From: MPNP01 sp965215545
Lineage (GTDB): Bacteria; Pseudomonadota; Alphaproteobacteria; Rhodobacterales; Rhodobacteraceae
Direction of reading: 5' to 3'
Assembly (NCBI GenBank): GCA_965215545.1
Contig: OZ244066.1
Span: forward strand, 2,294,001 to 2,358,000
DNA: 64,000 nt
The notes under the pieces were generated by a model. It had not been told where the DNA came from and did no database searches. It saw only the letters and a program-made list of their open reading frames with translations. Positions within the stretch are counted from its first letter, which is position 1. Each line of letters begins with the position of its first letter. This document shows, piece after piece, positions 34,164-42,651 of the stretch. Made by a program: the position numbers and the translations under genes.

Positions 34164-34446
34164 CGGGCACCCTGGTGCCATGCATCTGTCCGGTCATCCA
34201 TGGTGGGGAGTCACGAGAGGTCCGCTCCTGACATGGCGGACCTGGACCTTGGCAAGTCCTGAAAATGCAGAATCGATCCAGACCCCATTCGGCTTCTTCC
34301 GCTGATCCGAATTTGCCAGGCAACTGAGTGTCGCCCCTGACCTTGAACCCAAGTCCAACGGAAAGGCGGCCAGTTGTGGCAAACGCCGCCGCACTCCAGC
34401 GGTTCTTGATCCAATCCTGCTGGTCCGGCAGGAAGGAGAGGACGTA
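34164..34446. other. Short intergenic stretch, no gene supported
   Basis: No recognisable coding sequence between yacG and the small TTG-start gene; an open frame leads into the latter but has no start signal. Confidence 0.4.
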
Positions 34447-34620
34447 TTGCGGTCAAAACCCGTACCCTTGACGCTTGATCAGTTGAAGGACATCGTCGCC
34501 GAATACGGGATGGATCCCGACAAACTCGTCATGAATCAGAGAACTCCCGAGCGGGTGATTGACCGGATCGTCGAGTATTCGGTGAAGCGGGCCACAAAAG
34601 GGGAAGCCTTCTCGGCCTGA
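34447..34620 (+). CDS. Small hypothetical protein with TTG start (57 aa)
   Basis: AAGGAGAGG ends 5 bp before TTG 34447, a strong argument for this non-ATG start. The peptide reads LRSKPVPLTLDQLKDIVAEY, then GMDPDKLVMNQRTPERVIDR and a helical lysine-containing end. Two predicted helices, no signal peptide, no family recognised. A gene this short is easily missed. Confidence 0.5.
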   Translation: MRSKPVPLTLDQLKDIVAEYGMDPDKLVMNQRTPERVIDRIVEYSVKRATKGEAFSA

Positions 34621-34701
34621 TCAGACAGAAGTGCATGGATTGGCGACCGATGGACCTTGTCATCGAAAAGACACCCCCGGAAAAGAGACAGAGGGCCTGT
34701 G

Positions 34702-35340
34702 ATGGCCCCCAGGGAACGGCACCTCCATGAGGCTGCGGTCATGCTGGCTGTGGCCCACTGGCTGCTCGGGTCGGGATCCCAGACCGTCCGCATCTCCCCC
34801 CGATGGCATGCACGTCGGGCAATTCGACATCGGCGGCTGGCTGACAGCCCATGGGGTTCGAGAAGAGGGCCGCGTGGGGACGGACAAAGGTGGCCGGTCG
34901 CTACACCCGCGGGACCCACATGCTCGAGGTGGACTTCAAATCCGGCCAGGGCGATGTGGTGGCCACTATCGACGGGCACCGCATCCGGGTCGAGACCAAG
35001 GGCGGCATTCTCAACACGACACACCCGGGCCAGACATCCAAACTGCGTCGCGGTCTCTGTGAAGCCGTCGGCATGTTGATGAACGGCACCAGGACCCAAG
35101 GGACCGCCCGCTTGCCTGCCGCCGTGCCGTGCCATCGCGTCACCGCGAGACTTGCCCGGTCGATGGCCGACCGCTGTCAGGCGGCGGGCATCGAGATCGC
35201 CCTGGTGTCTGCCTCGGGTGCCCTGCAGATGATCACCGGGGTGGGGGAGGGTGCGGGGTCATGGGATTGGCTTCTGCCGCCCGGGGCTGCATGGTGCCTG
35301 ATCTGTATCAGGGGTCTACCCGAAATGGTGGGCCCTGAAG
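34702..35340 (+). pseudogene. Frameshifted hypothetical protein
   Basis: Protein-like sequence continues through three frames: MAPRERHLHEAAVMLAVAHW and LLGSGSQTVRISP, then DGMHVGQFDIGGWLTAHG (shift in the C run at about 34796), then VAGRYTRGTHMLEVDFKSGQ and VRVETKGGILNTTHPGQTSK (shift near 34855). ETKGG..N suggests a restriction-endonuclease-like or binding domain, but no family is certain. Its 3' end runs into a minus-strand relic. Confidence 0.5.
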
Positions 35341-35343
35341 ATC

Positions 35344-35613
35344 TCAAAAGTGCAATCCAAAAAGTCCGCCGGTATCTGTTGCATCCGTGAGCGCCGTATC
35401 CAGGACAGAGGCATTGACATCAAAATTTGGTCGGTAACCGTCTTGTGGCAAGATATCTGAGTTCATGGTGACAATGTATTGATAGCCATACTCGTCAGCA
35501 CGATCTGCACCCAGCTGGAGCGCCTTCGCAATCTGGCGTTCATCGACGCCGTCAAAAAGATGGCTGTCATGAATCAGAAAACCGGGCGCCCTTCCAAGAT
35601 CGCTGCTGATCTG
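35344..35613 (-). pseudogene. DUF2326 (ABC-three-component) ATPase, C-terminal fragment
   Basis: 89 residues: SSDLGRAPGFLIHDSHLFDG, VDERQIAKALQLGADRADEY, QYIVTMNSDILP and the end DATDTGGLFGLHF. RGPGFLxHDSxLFDGVDxRQ and the terminal GGLFG are hallmarks of the DUF2326 ATPases of ABC-three-component defence systems. The frame begins right after a stop; only ATG-ATA remains of the original start next to the upstream gene, so nearly all of the gene was deleted. Confidence 0.65.
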
Positions 35614-35618
35614 TCATA

Positions 35619-35864
35619 TCATGGTTCAGCCCTCACAACCAAGCCCTGTCGACTCTCAACCACGCCGATCAGGAACAGGAAATCGAGAGCAAGCACGAAC
35701 CAATCGTAGTCAATTGGTGCCGTCGGCATGGCAACAGTTCGCCGCTCACGGACTTCATTCCAAAGATATGAGACTGTCATGGGCTCGCTCAGGAGGGCCA
35801 GCAACTCACCTCCAATACCAATGATGGCCTGTTCGGTTCTGACATGTTTGGTCGGCAGGATCAT
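35619..35864 (-). CDS. ABC-three-component system middle component (MC6-like)
   Basis: 81 aa: MILPTKHVRTEQAIIGIGGE, LLALLSEPMTVSYLW, then DYDWFVLALDFLFLIGVVE. The LPTKHI...IG.GGEIL.LL and WFVLALDLLF.LGAVE pattern is that of middle component 6 proteins. It is intact, but both partners are broken: the ATPase downstream is reduced to its tail, and upstream only DIFEDPANGVVDA of the CTD component remains, overlapping this start (ATGA). Probably an orphan. Confidence 0.6.
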   Translation of the reverse strand: MILPTKHVRTEQAIIGIGGELLALLSEPMTVSYLWNEVRERRTVAMPTAPIDYDWFVLALDFLFLIGVVESRQGLVVRAEP

Positions 35865-35944
35865 GCGTCGACCACTCCATTGGCGGGATCTTCAAAAATG
35901 TCTCAGCGATCAAAGAAGTAAGCCATGACTGCCATGGCGGCCAC

Positions 35945-36415
35945 TTGCCGCTTGGGTTCGTCGGTGCCACCGGCATACTCTTGAAGATGAAAGAAAATCT
36001 GGGGATGTTCCATGAACCCGGAACAAAGGGGCCCGACAAAGGTGTGGACGGCGTTCTGAAATTCTATTCATTTACTGATCCAACCCTGCCTCCTGAACCT
36101 CTCTACGCCATTATCCAGGTCAAAGGTGGGCGTGTTACGCCTGATTCTGTCAGAGCGCTTGATAGTACAGTTCGGCAATACGACATGAAGGCCGGCATCA
36201 TGATTTGTTTCGAGGACCAGATGCGGACGGTTGACAACAATCGAAGCAAGGAAACTTTCAGCGATTCCAGCGGCAGATATCCCGTCATTCAAGGTCTTTC
36301 AGTCGAAGATTTGCTTCAAAATGTGCAACCTGACCTCCCGCTCATTGCAAAAATGACTGAATTTGAGAAAGAGGGCCTGAAAAACTTGTCACAGTACAGG
36401 ATGGAGGTGGATTGA
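35945..36415 (+). CDS. C-terminal fragment of a restriction endonuclease/methyltransferase-like protein
   Basis: About 140 residues: FHEPGTKGPDKGVDGVLKFY, YAIIQVKGGRVTPDSVRALD and YPVIQGLSVEDLLQNVQ. The G.D.GVDG..F, QVKGG and viQ.lsvedLL blocks match the restriction-endonuclease-like C-terminal region of DNA methyltransferases and Mrr-like proteins (Asp and QxK of a PD-(D/E)XK site). The N-terminal start is not clear (nominal TTG/CTG region at 35945), and the methylase part is missing, so it is probably truncated. It runs opposite to the ABC-three-component relics. Confidence 0.5.
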   Translation: MPLGFVGATGILLKMKENLGMFHEPGTKGPDKGVDGVLKFYSFTDPTLPPEPLYAIIQVKGGRVTPDSVRALDSTVRQYDMKAGIMICFEDQMRTVDNNRSKETFSDSSGRYPVIQGLSVEDLLQNVQPDLPLIAKMTEFEKEGLKNLSQYRMEVD

Positions 36416-36560
36416 TCCTGTCTTCAGGGCAAAACCATGGCCGATAAGCAACCAACCCCACCGTCATGATTCTCCACAAGAACTACCGACCCGACCCGCA
36501 ATTTCCGAATTTGTGAATGATGTGCTAATAGGGAATATTGAAAGTGAAGGAGCCTCCGCC

Positions 36561-36767
36561 ATGACACCACGAAGACCCAAGGACACCAACCAACTTGCCA
36601 AACACATCGTTGATTTGGCGACAGGTCAGGACAAAGACCGCTTTGGCAAGGACCCCGTTGCGGTCGCCAGAGGCCGCAAGAGTGGCGAGGTGCGTGCTCG
36701 TGCTGCATCCTCCCGCCAGAGTTCACGACCACAGCCGATGATGGCAAGGGGCCGATTTGACGGTTGA
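36561..36767 (+). CDS. Small basic hypothetical protein (68 aa)
   Basis: AAGGAG about 10 bp before ATG 36561 sets the start. MTPRRPKDTNQLAKHIVDLA is followed by GKDPVAVARGRKSGEVRARA. Proteins with TNQLAKxIVDxATGE...DP.A...GRKGG are widespread short basic proteins in proteobacteria, with no established function. No signal peptide or membrane segment. Confidence 0.65.
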   Translation: MTPRRPKDTNQLAKHIVDLATGQDKDRFGKDPVAVARGRKSGEVRARAASSRQSSRPQPMMARGRFDG

Positions 36768-36849
36768 TGAGATTCCTCAAGGCGGATTGGTAGCCAACTG
36801 GGGCACTTTGAGGAATGCAACGCTGCGCTCGCCGCGCTGGATGTGTTGT

Positions 36850-36947
36850 TGGTGCCCCTGACGGGATTCGAACCCGTACGGTTGCTGGTCTTGCAGCGAA
36901 CCTCCCGAGTGCCAATCGGGTGCGTCTGCCAATTCCGCCACAGGGGC
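36850..36947 (-). tRNA. Class II tRNA with GGC (alanine-type) anticodon
   Basis: Read on the minus strand: acceptor gcccctg/caggggc (7 bp), D-arm tggcggaattggcagacgc (leucine-like), anticodon stem cccga/tcggg with loop ttggcac (anticodon GGC), T-arm acggg/cccgt, A73 and CCA encoded. The variable arm is unusually long: ggtt.gctg pairs with cagc.aacc, about 8 bp. Body features are those of tRNA-Leu, but GGC reads alanine codons (GCC/GCU). All helices are intact, so it is not obviously a pseudogene. Confidence 0.8.
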
Positions 36948-37034
36948 ATATCAATGGCCGCATTTTGTCTTGACAGGTTTGGAGACCGAGCCTAAGGCTT
37001 TCTCACCGCGCCGTTCAAAGCAATTGCGGTTTTA

Positions 37035-37072
37035 GGCTCCCACGATACTGATTATTGTGGGGGCCGCTTTTT
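37035..37072 (+). terminator. Rho-independent terminator-like hairpin
   Basis: Stem ggctcccac/gtgggggcc (9 pairs, one G-T) with a 13-base loop, followed by gcttttt. It lies between the tRNA and the IS1-like element. Confidence 0.6.
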
Positions 37073-37139
37073 GTTCTATCGACATATGGATCTGATGTCG
37101 AGTCGGAAAAATCTTCCCGTCCTCCCTCTTGAAATGCGA

Positions 37140-38059
37140 TCAGTTTGAATTATATTAGGGATCAGAGACAGACAAGAACACCGATCCCGATGAACCGACT
37201 GGACACCAAGACCCGCCGCCTGATCCTCAAGTGTCTGGTGGAAGGCATGAGTCTCCGTGCTACGTCCCGGACCGCCGAGGTCTCCAAGAACACCGTCAGC
37301 AAGCTGCTGGTGGATGCTGGCAAGGCGTGCGCCAGGTATCAGGACGAACACCTTGTTGATCTGCCCTGCGAGCATATCCAGTGCGATGAGATCTGGTCCT
37401 TCTGCTATGCCAAGGCCAGGACTGCCCCGAAAGACGCGGGCGATGTCTGGACCTGGACGGCGATGTGTGCCGACAGCCAGTTGATCCTGGCTTGGGAGGT
37501 CGGGGATCGCTCGGCCCATACAGCCACCAGTTTCATGGACAATCTGGAGCACCGCCTGACCAACCGCGTCCAGTTGACCACCGATGGCCACAGGGCCTAT
37601 ATCGAGGCTGTGGACAAGGCGTTCCATGATGGCGTGGACGATGCCATGCTGGTCAAACTCTACGGCGATGATGGCCGCAAGTCACCCGAGCGCAAGCCCA
37701 GCCCATCCGCGTTCAACAGTGCGCGGGTGGATGTCATCGAGGGCAAGCCGGACCCGGCCCATATCTCGACCAGCCATGTCGAGCGGCAGAAACTGACCAT
37801 GCGGATGTCGATGCGTCGCTTTACCCGCCTGACCAATGCGTTCTCCAAGAAGATCGAGAACCATGCCCACGCCGTCGCCCTGCACTACATGCACCACAAC
37901 TTCTGTCGCATTCACCGGTCCCTGCGGTGTACGCCCGCAATGGCGGCTGGTGTGACGGATCGCCTCTGGGAAGTGGATGACATTCTGGCACTGATCGATA
38001 AGGACGCACCCAAGCCCAACCGCCCCAAGACCTACAGGAAGCGGGGAAATTCAAACTGA
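37140..38059 (+). mobile_element. IS1-like insertion sequence
   Basis: Terminal inverted repeats tcagtttgaatt (37140-37151) and aattcaaactga (38048-38059), 12 of 12 matching. It contains one transposase gene. The right flank continues cccactacc, and the string caaactgacccactacc recurs at 56072-56088, so the true right end may be at about 38068, with the left end lacking the matching part. Confidence 0.75.
37190..38059 (+). CDS. IS1-family-like DDE transposase
   Basis: 289 aa. N-terminal helix-turn-helix MSLRATSRTAEVSKNTVSKL; DDE motif with CDEIWSFCYAKA (first Asp), TTDGHRAY (second Asp) and HVERQKLTMRMSMRRFTRL (Glu), then NAFSKKIENHAHAVALHYMH and FCRIHRSLRCTPAMAAGVTD. The stop codon lies within the right inverted repeat. 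It appears intact and possibly active. Confidence 0.88.
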   Translation: MNRLDTKTRRLILKCLVEGMSLRATSRTAEVSKNTVSKLLVDAGKACARYQDEHLVDLPCEHIQCDEIWSFCYAKARTAPKDAGDVWTWTAMCADSQLILAWEVGDRSAHTATSFMDNLEHRLTNRVQLTTDGHRAYIEAVDKAFHDGVDDAMLVKLYGDDGRKSPERKPSPSAFNSARVDVIEGKPDPAHISTSHVERQKLTMRMSMRRFTRLTNAFSKKIENHAHAVALHYMHHNFCRIHRSLRCTPAMAAGVTDRLWEVDDILALIDKDAPKPNRPKTYRKRGNSN

Positions 38060-38387
38060 CCCACTACCCTTCGCCGGGGTGCGATCCTCGTGTGGCGGAC
38101 TCGGGAATCCATAAGTTTCTGGGAATCGATGATCTGTCAAAATCGCATTGGTCCCCAGTCACCGATTTGGCGAACACGCCGCCCCGTGTGCTGAACATTT
38201 TCGCCGCGCCCTTGGCCCGGACGGCGACACCGTGGCGACCGGCGGCGGCAGTTCCGTCGGCGCATGACAACCAGACCCGCCTCGAATCATGGTCCTGCCC
38301 CGGACAGTCGATCCCATGTGAACCACACCCTCACGAGGGCAGATATGGACAGTTGCCCGTTTGTTGCATATAGCGGGCGCACCCTGT

Positions 38388-38462
38388 GCCTGGGTAGCTC
38401 AGGGGTAGAGCAGTGGACTGAAAATCCTCGTGTCGGTGGTTCAAATCCGCCCCCAGGCACCA
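38388..38462 (+). tRNA. tRNA-Phe (GAA)
   Basis: Acceptor gcctggg/cccaggc, D-arm gctcaggggtagagc, anticodon loop ctgaaaa (GAA), T-arm ggtggttcaaatccgcc, encoded CCA. Confidence 0.95.
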
Positions 38463-39081
38463 GTGCCCTGTCCGGTTCACTCTCTGTCGGCTTCACCTGG
38501 CCCTGTCATGGCGAACGCGGGCTGCCGTGCCGGCGCATGTCGAGGAGCAGCCGCTCAACGAGGGGGACGGCGACCATTCTCCCTGCTCCGGGCACCATCC
38601 GGTAGTCAACCAGGCCCGGATCCGTCGGTGCAGAAAATCGAGGGGAGGTGAAAAGTGGGCCGGCCTCGGGAGAGTCGGATGCCAGGCAAGTCGAGACCGG
38701 GAGCCAGGGCCACCGCCCCCGGTCCGACCAGATTGGCCATGATCACGCTCGATCGTGACCGGCAGGTGACGCTGTCTCGCGGCGCTTGCCCGTGCCGGCA
38801 TCAATGCGCGCTTCCATGGCTTCCCTCGCCCTGCGGATGGCTCTGATGTCGCCGTTCAGTTCGGCAACTGCCAGTGCATGTCCGGCGGATCCTGCATCAC
38901 CGCTGGACAGTCATGCCGGTCCTGCAATTCGGGTGATCAAGTCACGAAACCGGTGTCATCATGATGGCGGGGATTCATTCGTGGCCCGGACTTCTCGCGG
39001 GCCGCAGTCATGGGGTGGCCCCTGCAGTCCAGCCTGTGCCGACAGGTCTGGCGACTCCTGCGACCCGAGGGTGCGGTGGTG
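38463..39081. other. No gene supported
   Basis: About 620 bp between tRNA-Phe and the convergent DUF2927 gene. Open frames carry no family pattern. Confidence 0.4.
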
Positions 39082-40014
39082 TCATGATCCGGCAATGATC
39101 TCGCTGGCAATCTGGTAGATGATGGGCCGTGCCTCGGCACGGGTCATGCCAACGCGCAAGCGGGGGTCGTAGAGAATCCGGAGCAGTTTTTCGTCATGCC
39201 CGGTGAGCAGGGCATACTCCTCGTTGTCATTGAAGATCGTCGGGACAAACGAGTCGAGATCATTGGGCAGGCCGAGTGCCTGGGCCAGCTCTTCATGGAT
39301 ACAGGCCTGCAGCATGATTCCCTTGTGTTCCGAGCGGATCAGCACCACCCCGGTCGAAAGAGCGGGCATGAGCTCGGATGGCGCAATGGTGTAGGCCGAG
39401 CAGAGGATCGTCAACGGGCTGGTGGCGATGGACCGGGCGATATCGCGGGGGACGCGGCGGGAGAACTGCCGGATGACGCCGCTGGCCTGGTGGACCTCCT
39501 CGGTGCTGAGAACCATGATGAGGAAATTCGGATCAGTGTCCGTGAGCGTCATGGGATGACCGGTGATGGTCTGGAGCCGCGCCAGATACCGGGCAACCTG
39601 CAACCGGAACTTCACCCGGTTTGCGGTCGGGACAGAGTCGCCAAAGACGATCGTGGCCCGCAGGGGATGTTCCCAGCGCTGGAGGCGGAGGCTGTCCCGG
39701 GTCGCCACATACCGGCCATTGTCGAGGCTGTACTCGCTGTAGAATGCGATCAGTTCAAAATTCATGGCCAGCTGGTTTGCCGTGAGCCGGGCCCGTTCGG
39801 GCTCAACCACCGTCTTGAGGTGGCCCCGCTGTTGCAGGGAGCGGGCGATGCGCTCATAGCTGCGGCTGGCTGCCTCCGAATCGTGGACCTGGACCTCGGG
39901 CTCGGGCGGTTGTGCACACTGGGCCAGGCTGAGACCGACAATGAGAGCAAGCAGTCCGCGTCGACCCGCAAGACTCCAGGATCCGTGTCCCGTGATGGCC
40001 AGAACCGGCTTCAT
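39082..40014 (-). CDS. DUF2927 lipoprotein
   Basis: 310 aa from ATG 40014 (an ATG at 40065 adds 17 residues). The N-terminus RRGLLALIVGLSLAQC gives a lipobox (LAQC), so the protein is a periplasmic lipoprotein. Then QLAMNFELIAFYSEYSLDNG, RWEHPLRATIVFGDSV, the central MVLSTEEVHQ..., CSAYTIAP and CIHEELAQALGLPNDLDSFV. The HEE.xQxLG..ND pattern is that of a zinc-metalloprotease-like DUF2927 protein (His-Glu-Glu). Role unknown, possibly in the cell envelope. Confidence 0.8.
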   Translation of the reverse strand: MKPVLAITGHGSWSLAGRRGLLALIVGLSLAQCAQPPEPEVQVHDSEAASRSYERIARSLQQRGHLKTVVEPERARLTANQLAMNFELIAFYSEYSLDNGRYVATRDSLRLQRWEHPLRATIVFGDSVPTANRVKFRLQVARYLARLQTITGHPMTLTDTDPNFLIMVLSTEEVHQASGVIRQFSRRVPRDIARSIATSPLTILCSAYTIAPSELMPALSTGVVLIRSEHKGIMLQACIHEELAQALGLPNDLDSFVPTIFNDNEEYALLTGHDEKLLRILYDPRLRVGMTRAEARPIIYQIASEIIAGS

Positions 40015-40191
40015 GACGCGTTCGATTGTCTGATGGTCTGCCGGTGCAATTCCTGCCTCCCCCATGCCTCACTGGACCGGCACCGGGTTCGGTCCCGATG
40101 TCCTGCGCCCACGCCGATTCCTCTATCAGATTTCCGATCTCCTGGAAATCCGGTCGTGGCGCGTCGGACGGCCACAGTGCTGCAGGGTCGG

Positions 40192-40959
40192 TCAGGGCCC
40201 GGGGTGGGCTGCAAAGAACGCGGCGGCCAGGCGGCGAAGGGTCCTGTCGTTGACCCGAACGGTGTCTCCGCCTGGCAGGCGGTCGAGTCGGAACGGTCCA
40301 TAGCCGATCCGAATGAGACGGTTGACAGTCAGGTTGCAGGATGCCAGTGCCCGCCGGATCTCCCGGTTTTTCCCTTCCCGAATCGAAATCTCCAGCCAGA
40401 TATTGTGACCCGTCTGTCTCTCGACGGTGATCTCCATCGGTCGCAGCGGGACCCCGTCCAGCGCACGGCCCTCGCGCAACCCCTGCAATCCTGTCTCCGA
40501 TACGATCCCATGGGCCCGCACGCGATAGAGTCGCGGCCAGCCGGTGGCTGGCAACTCGATCCATCGTTTGAGTTCCCCATCATTGGTCAGGAGCAGCAGT
40601 CCCTCGGAATTGTAATCAAGCCGACCGATGGAATGGACCTGACCCAAGGCGGCGGGCACATCCTCGAAGACCGTGCGGCGGCCCCGCTCATCCCTGTGTG
40701 TCGTCACCCGTCCCCGCTGCTTGTGGTGCCGCCAGAGCCGGGTGCGGGCGGGTTTGGCCATGCGCACCCCGTTGATCGTGACGATGTCAGACGATGCAAC
40801 CTTGATGGCCGGGTTGTTGATGATCACGCCATTGACGGCGATCTGGCCAGCCTCGATCATCGCTTCGGCCTGCCGACGTGAGGCGTGGCCGGCCCGGCTG
40901 ATGGCTTTGGCAACCCGCTGTCGAGTTGGTATGGGAGGGATTCCGTGATTGCAGGACAT
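40192..40959 (-). CDS. RsuA/RluB-family pseudouridine synthase
   Basis: 255 aa. N-terminal S4 RNA-binding domain (KAISRAGHASRRQAEAMIEA, GQIAVNGVIINN), then the catalytic core with the nucleophile Asp in VHSIGRLDYNSEGLLLLTND. LYRVRAHG, ISIREGKNREIRRALAS and RLIRIGYGPFRL are conserved. It converts a specific uridine of 23S or 16S rRNA to pseudouridine; RluB is the more likely member. Divergent from tadA. Confidence 0.92.
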   Translation of the reverse strand: MSCNHGIPPIPTRQRVAKAISRAGHASRRQAEAMIEAGQIAVNGVIINNPAIKVASSDIVTINGVRMAKPARTRLWRHHKQRGRVTTHRDERGRRTVFEDVPAALGQVHSIGRLDYNSEGLLLLTNDGELKRWIELPATGWPRLYRVRAHGIVSETGLQGLREGRALDGVPLRPMEITVERQTGHNIWLEISIREGKNREIRRALASCNLTVNRLIRIGYGPFRLDRLPGGDTVRVNDRTLRRLAAAFFAAHPGP

Positions 40960-41062
40960 CAGGTGCTCACAGAGGGACTCACAGCATTCGAATCAGGCAG
41001 GCATCGCCGGTCCAGCTGTTCCAGCCGCGCCCGGCCCTGCCAGGGTGTTCAGATACTCCATC

Positions 41063-41590
41063 ATGTCAGGAACGCAAAGCCAGACACGTCGGCCCATGAT
41101 GATGGCGCTTGACCTGGCCCGGCAGGCCGGTACCACCGGTGAGGTGCCGGTGGGTGCCGTGATCACCACCGTTGATGGGCAGGTGATTGCGTCCGCTGCC
41201 AATGCTGTCGAGGCCCGGCAGGACGCCACCGCCCACGCCGAGATTCTGGCCATCCAGGCTGCCAGCCGCACGTTGGGCCGGCGTCGGCTGCTGGACTGCT
41301 CCCTCTATGTCACGCTGGAACCCTGCGCCATGTGCGCCGCGGCCATTGCCCAGGCGCGGATTGCCCGGCTGTATTTCGGGGCCTGGGATGAGAAGACCGG
41401 GGCCGTCGAGAACGGTCCCTGCCTGTTCAATCACCCCTCCTGCCTGCACCGACCGGAGGTCTATGGCGGTATCAACGAGGCCGAATGCCGCACTCTGCTC
41501 ACCCGGTTCTTTCAGGATCTCCGGGATCACAGGTCCGCCCACCAGCGCTGTGGGGCAGGCGGTCGGTCACCGGGTGATGGGTCGTCATGA
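41063..41590 (+). CDS. tadA: tRNA-specific adenosine deaminase
   Basis: 175 aa from ATG 41063. GEVPVGAVITTVDGQVIASA, then the zinc site: TAHAEILAIQ (His, catalytic Glu) and LEPCAMCAAAIAQARI (two Cys), and GAVENGPCLFNH. It converts A34 to inosine in tRNA-Arg(ACG). The C-terminal ~20 residues are an unconserved tail. Divergent from the pseudouridine synthase gene, an arrangement common in alphaproteobacteria. Confidence 0.93.
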   Translation: MSGTQSQTRRPMMMALDLARQAGTTGEVPVGAVITTVDGQVIASAANAVEARQDATAHAEILAIQAASRTLGRRRLLDCSLYVTLEPCAMCAAAIAQARIARLYFGAWDEKTGAVENGPCLFNHPSCLHRPEVYGGINEAECRTLLTRFFQDLRDHRSAHQRCGAGGRSPGDGSS

Positions 41591-41647
41591 CGGGGCCCGG
41601 CCCGGCCCTGGTTCCATCCCGCAGGCAGAATTGTCTGGAGGCCGGGC

Positions 41648-42334
41648 ATGTCTGAAACGCACCCTGCGGACCCTGTTGCCCGCGATTTTGCCTATTGTGA
41701 GCGACTGCATGAACCCGGTCTCTGGGCCGAGCCGCTCAACGCCATCACCAACCTGGCTTTCATTGTGGCCGCCATTGTCTGCTGGATCCGGTCGGGTGAG
41801 CACGCAACACCGGTCGCACGACTGTTGATCGTCTGGCTCTTCGGGATCGGGATCGGGTCCGGACTCTGGCATATCCTTGCCACAGCCTGGGCCGGGTTCC
41901 TTGATGTGCTGTTTATCGCCCTGTTCGTGGTGACCTATTTCCATGCCGCCAATCGGGCTTTCCTTGGCCTCGGCCTGTGGCTGTCGCTTGGCATGATCGT
42001 GGCCCTGTTAGCCTATATCCCGCTGGCGACCCTGGGCCTGTCCTGGCTCATTCCGGCCCTTGGCTTTTCCGCTGTCTATGCCAGTGTGGCTCTCCTGATT
42101 GCGCTCTACGGCATCCTGCTCTGGCGCCGGCAGGGACCTGTGGCGCATGGCCTGGTGATCGGGGCCCTGGTCCTGGCCGGGTCGATTGTCGTCCGAACGA
42201 TTGACAAACCGTTGTGTATGAGCATACCGCTCGGCACGCATTTCATCTGGCATCTCCTCAATGCCGCCATGCTGGCATGGATGATCGAGGTGCTGATGGT
42301 TCATCAGCGCACGCAGACCCGATCGAGGGGATGA
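41648..42334 (+). CDS. Ceramidase-family (alkaline ceramidase-like) membrane protein
   Basis: 228 aa with seven hydrophobic segments. DFAYCERLHEPGLWAEPLNA and ITNLAFIVAAIVCW are typical of PF05875 proteins; GIGSGLWHILATAW (His), LDVLFIALFVV and GTHFIWHLLNAAMLAWM (two His) supply the conserved metal-binding histidines. Predicted inner-membrane amide hydrolase; bacterial substrate unknown. It lies between tadA and gatC. Confidence 0.85.
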   Translation: MSETHPADPVARDFAYCERLHEPGLWAEPLNAITNLAFIVAAIVCWIRSGEHATPVARLLIVWLFGIGIGSGLWHILATAWAGFLDVLFIALFVVTYFHAANRAFLGLGLWLSLGMIVALLAYIPLATLGLSWLIPALGFSAVYASVALLIALYGILLWRRQGPVAHGLVIGALVLAGSIVVRTIDKPLCMSIPLGTHFIWHLLNAAMLAWMIEVLMVHQRTQTRSRG

Positions 42335-42363
42335 TGTCGGTGCCCGCAACGCAAGGGGATGTC

Positions 42364-42651
42364 ATGACACTTGGCACGGACGAAGCGGCAAAGGTTGCCC
42401 ATCTGGCCCGTATTCACGTCGATGAAGGGGAGCTGGCGGGGATTGCGACGGAACTCTCGGCCATCATCGGCTTCATGCAGCAGTTGAATGAGGTCGATAT
42501 CGAGGGGGTGGATGCGATGACCACCGCCACGCCCATGACCCTGATCCAGCGTGAGGATGTCGTGACGGGGGGCCGGGTGCGCGATACGTTGATGGCAGCG
42601 GCACCGGTGACCAGTGAAGGGTTCTATCTGGTCCCCAAGGTCGTCGAGTAG
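42364..42651 (+). CDS. gatC: Aspartyl/glutamyl-tRNA amidotransferase subunit C
   Basis: 95 aa from ATG 42364. VAHLARIHVDEGELAGIATE, LSAIIGFMQQLNEVDIEGVD, and a C-terminal FYLVPKVVE are the family hallmarks. GatC tethers GatA and GatB. The stop is immediately followed by gatA. Confidence 0.95.
   Translation: MTLGTDEAAKVAHLARIHVDEGELAGIATELSAIIGFMQQLNEVDIEGVDAMTTATPMTLIQREDVVTGGRVRDTLMAAAPVTSEGFYLVPKVVE

Noticed and set aside
36850..36947. Ordinary tRNA-Ala(GGC)
   Set aside because: The variable arm of about 25 bases and the D-arm sequence are of class II type; alanine tRNAs are class I.
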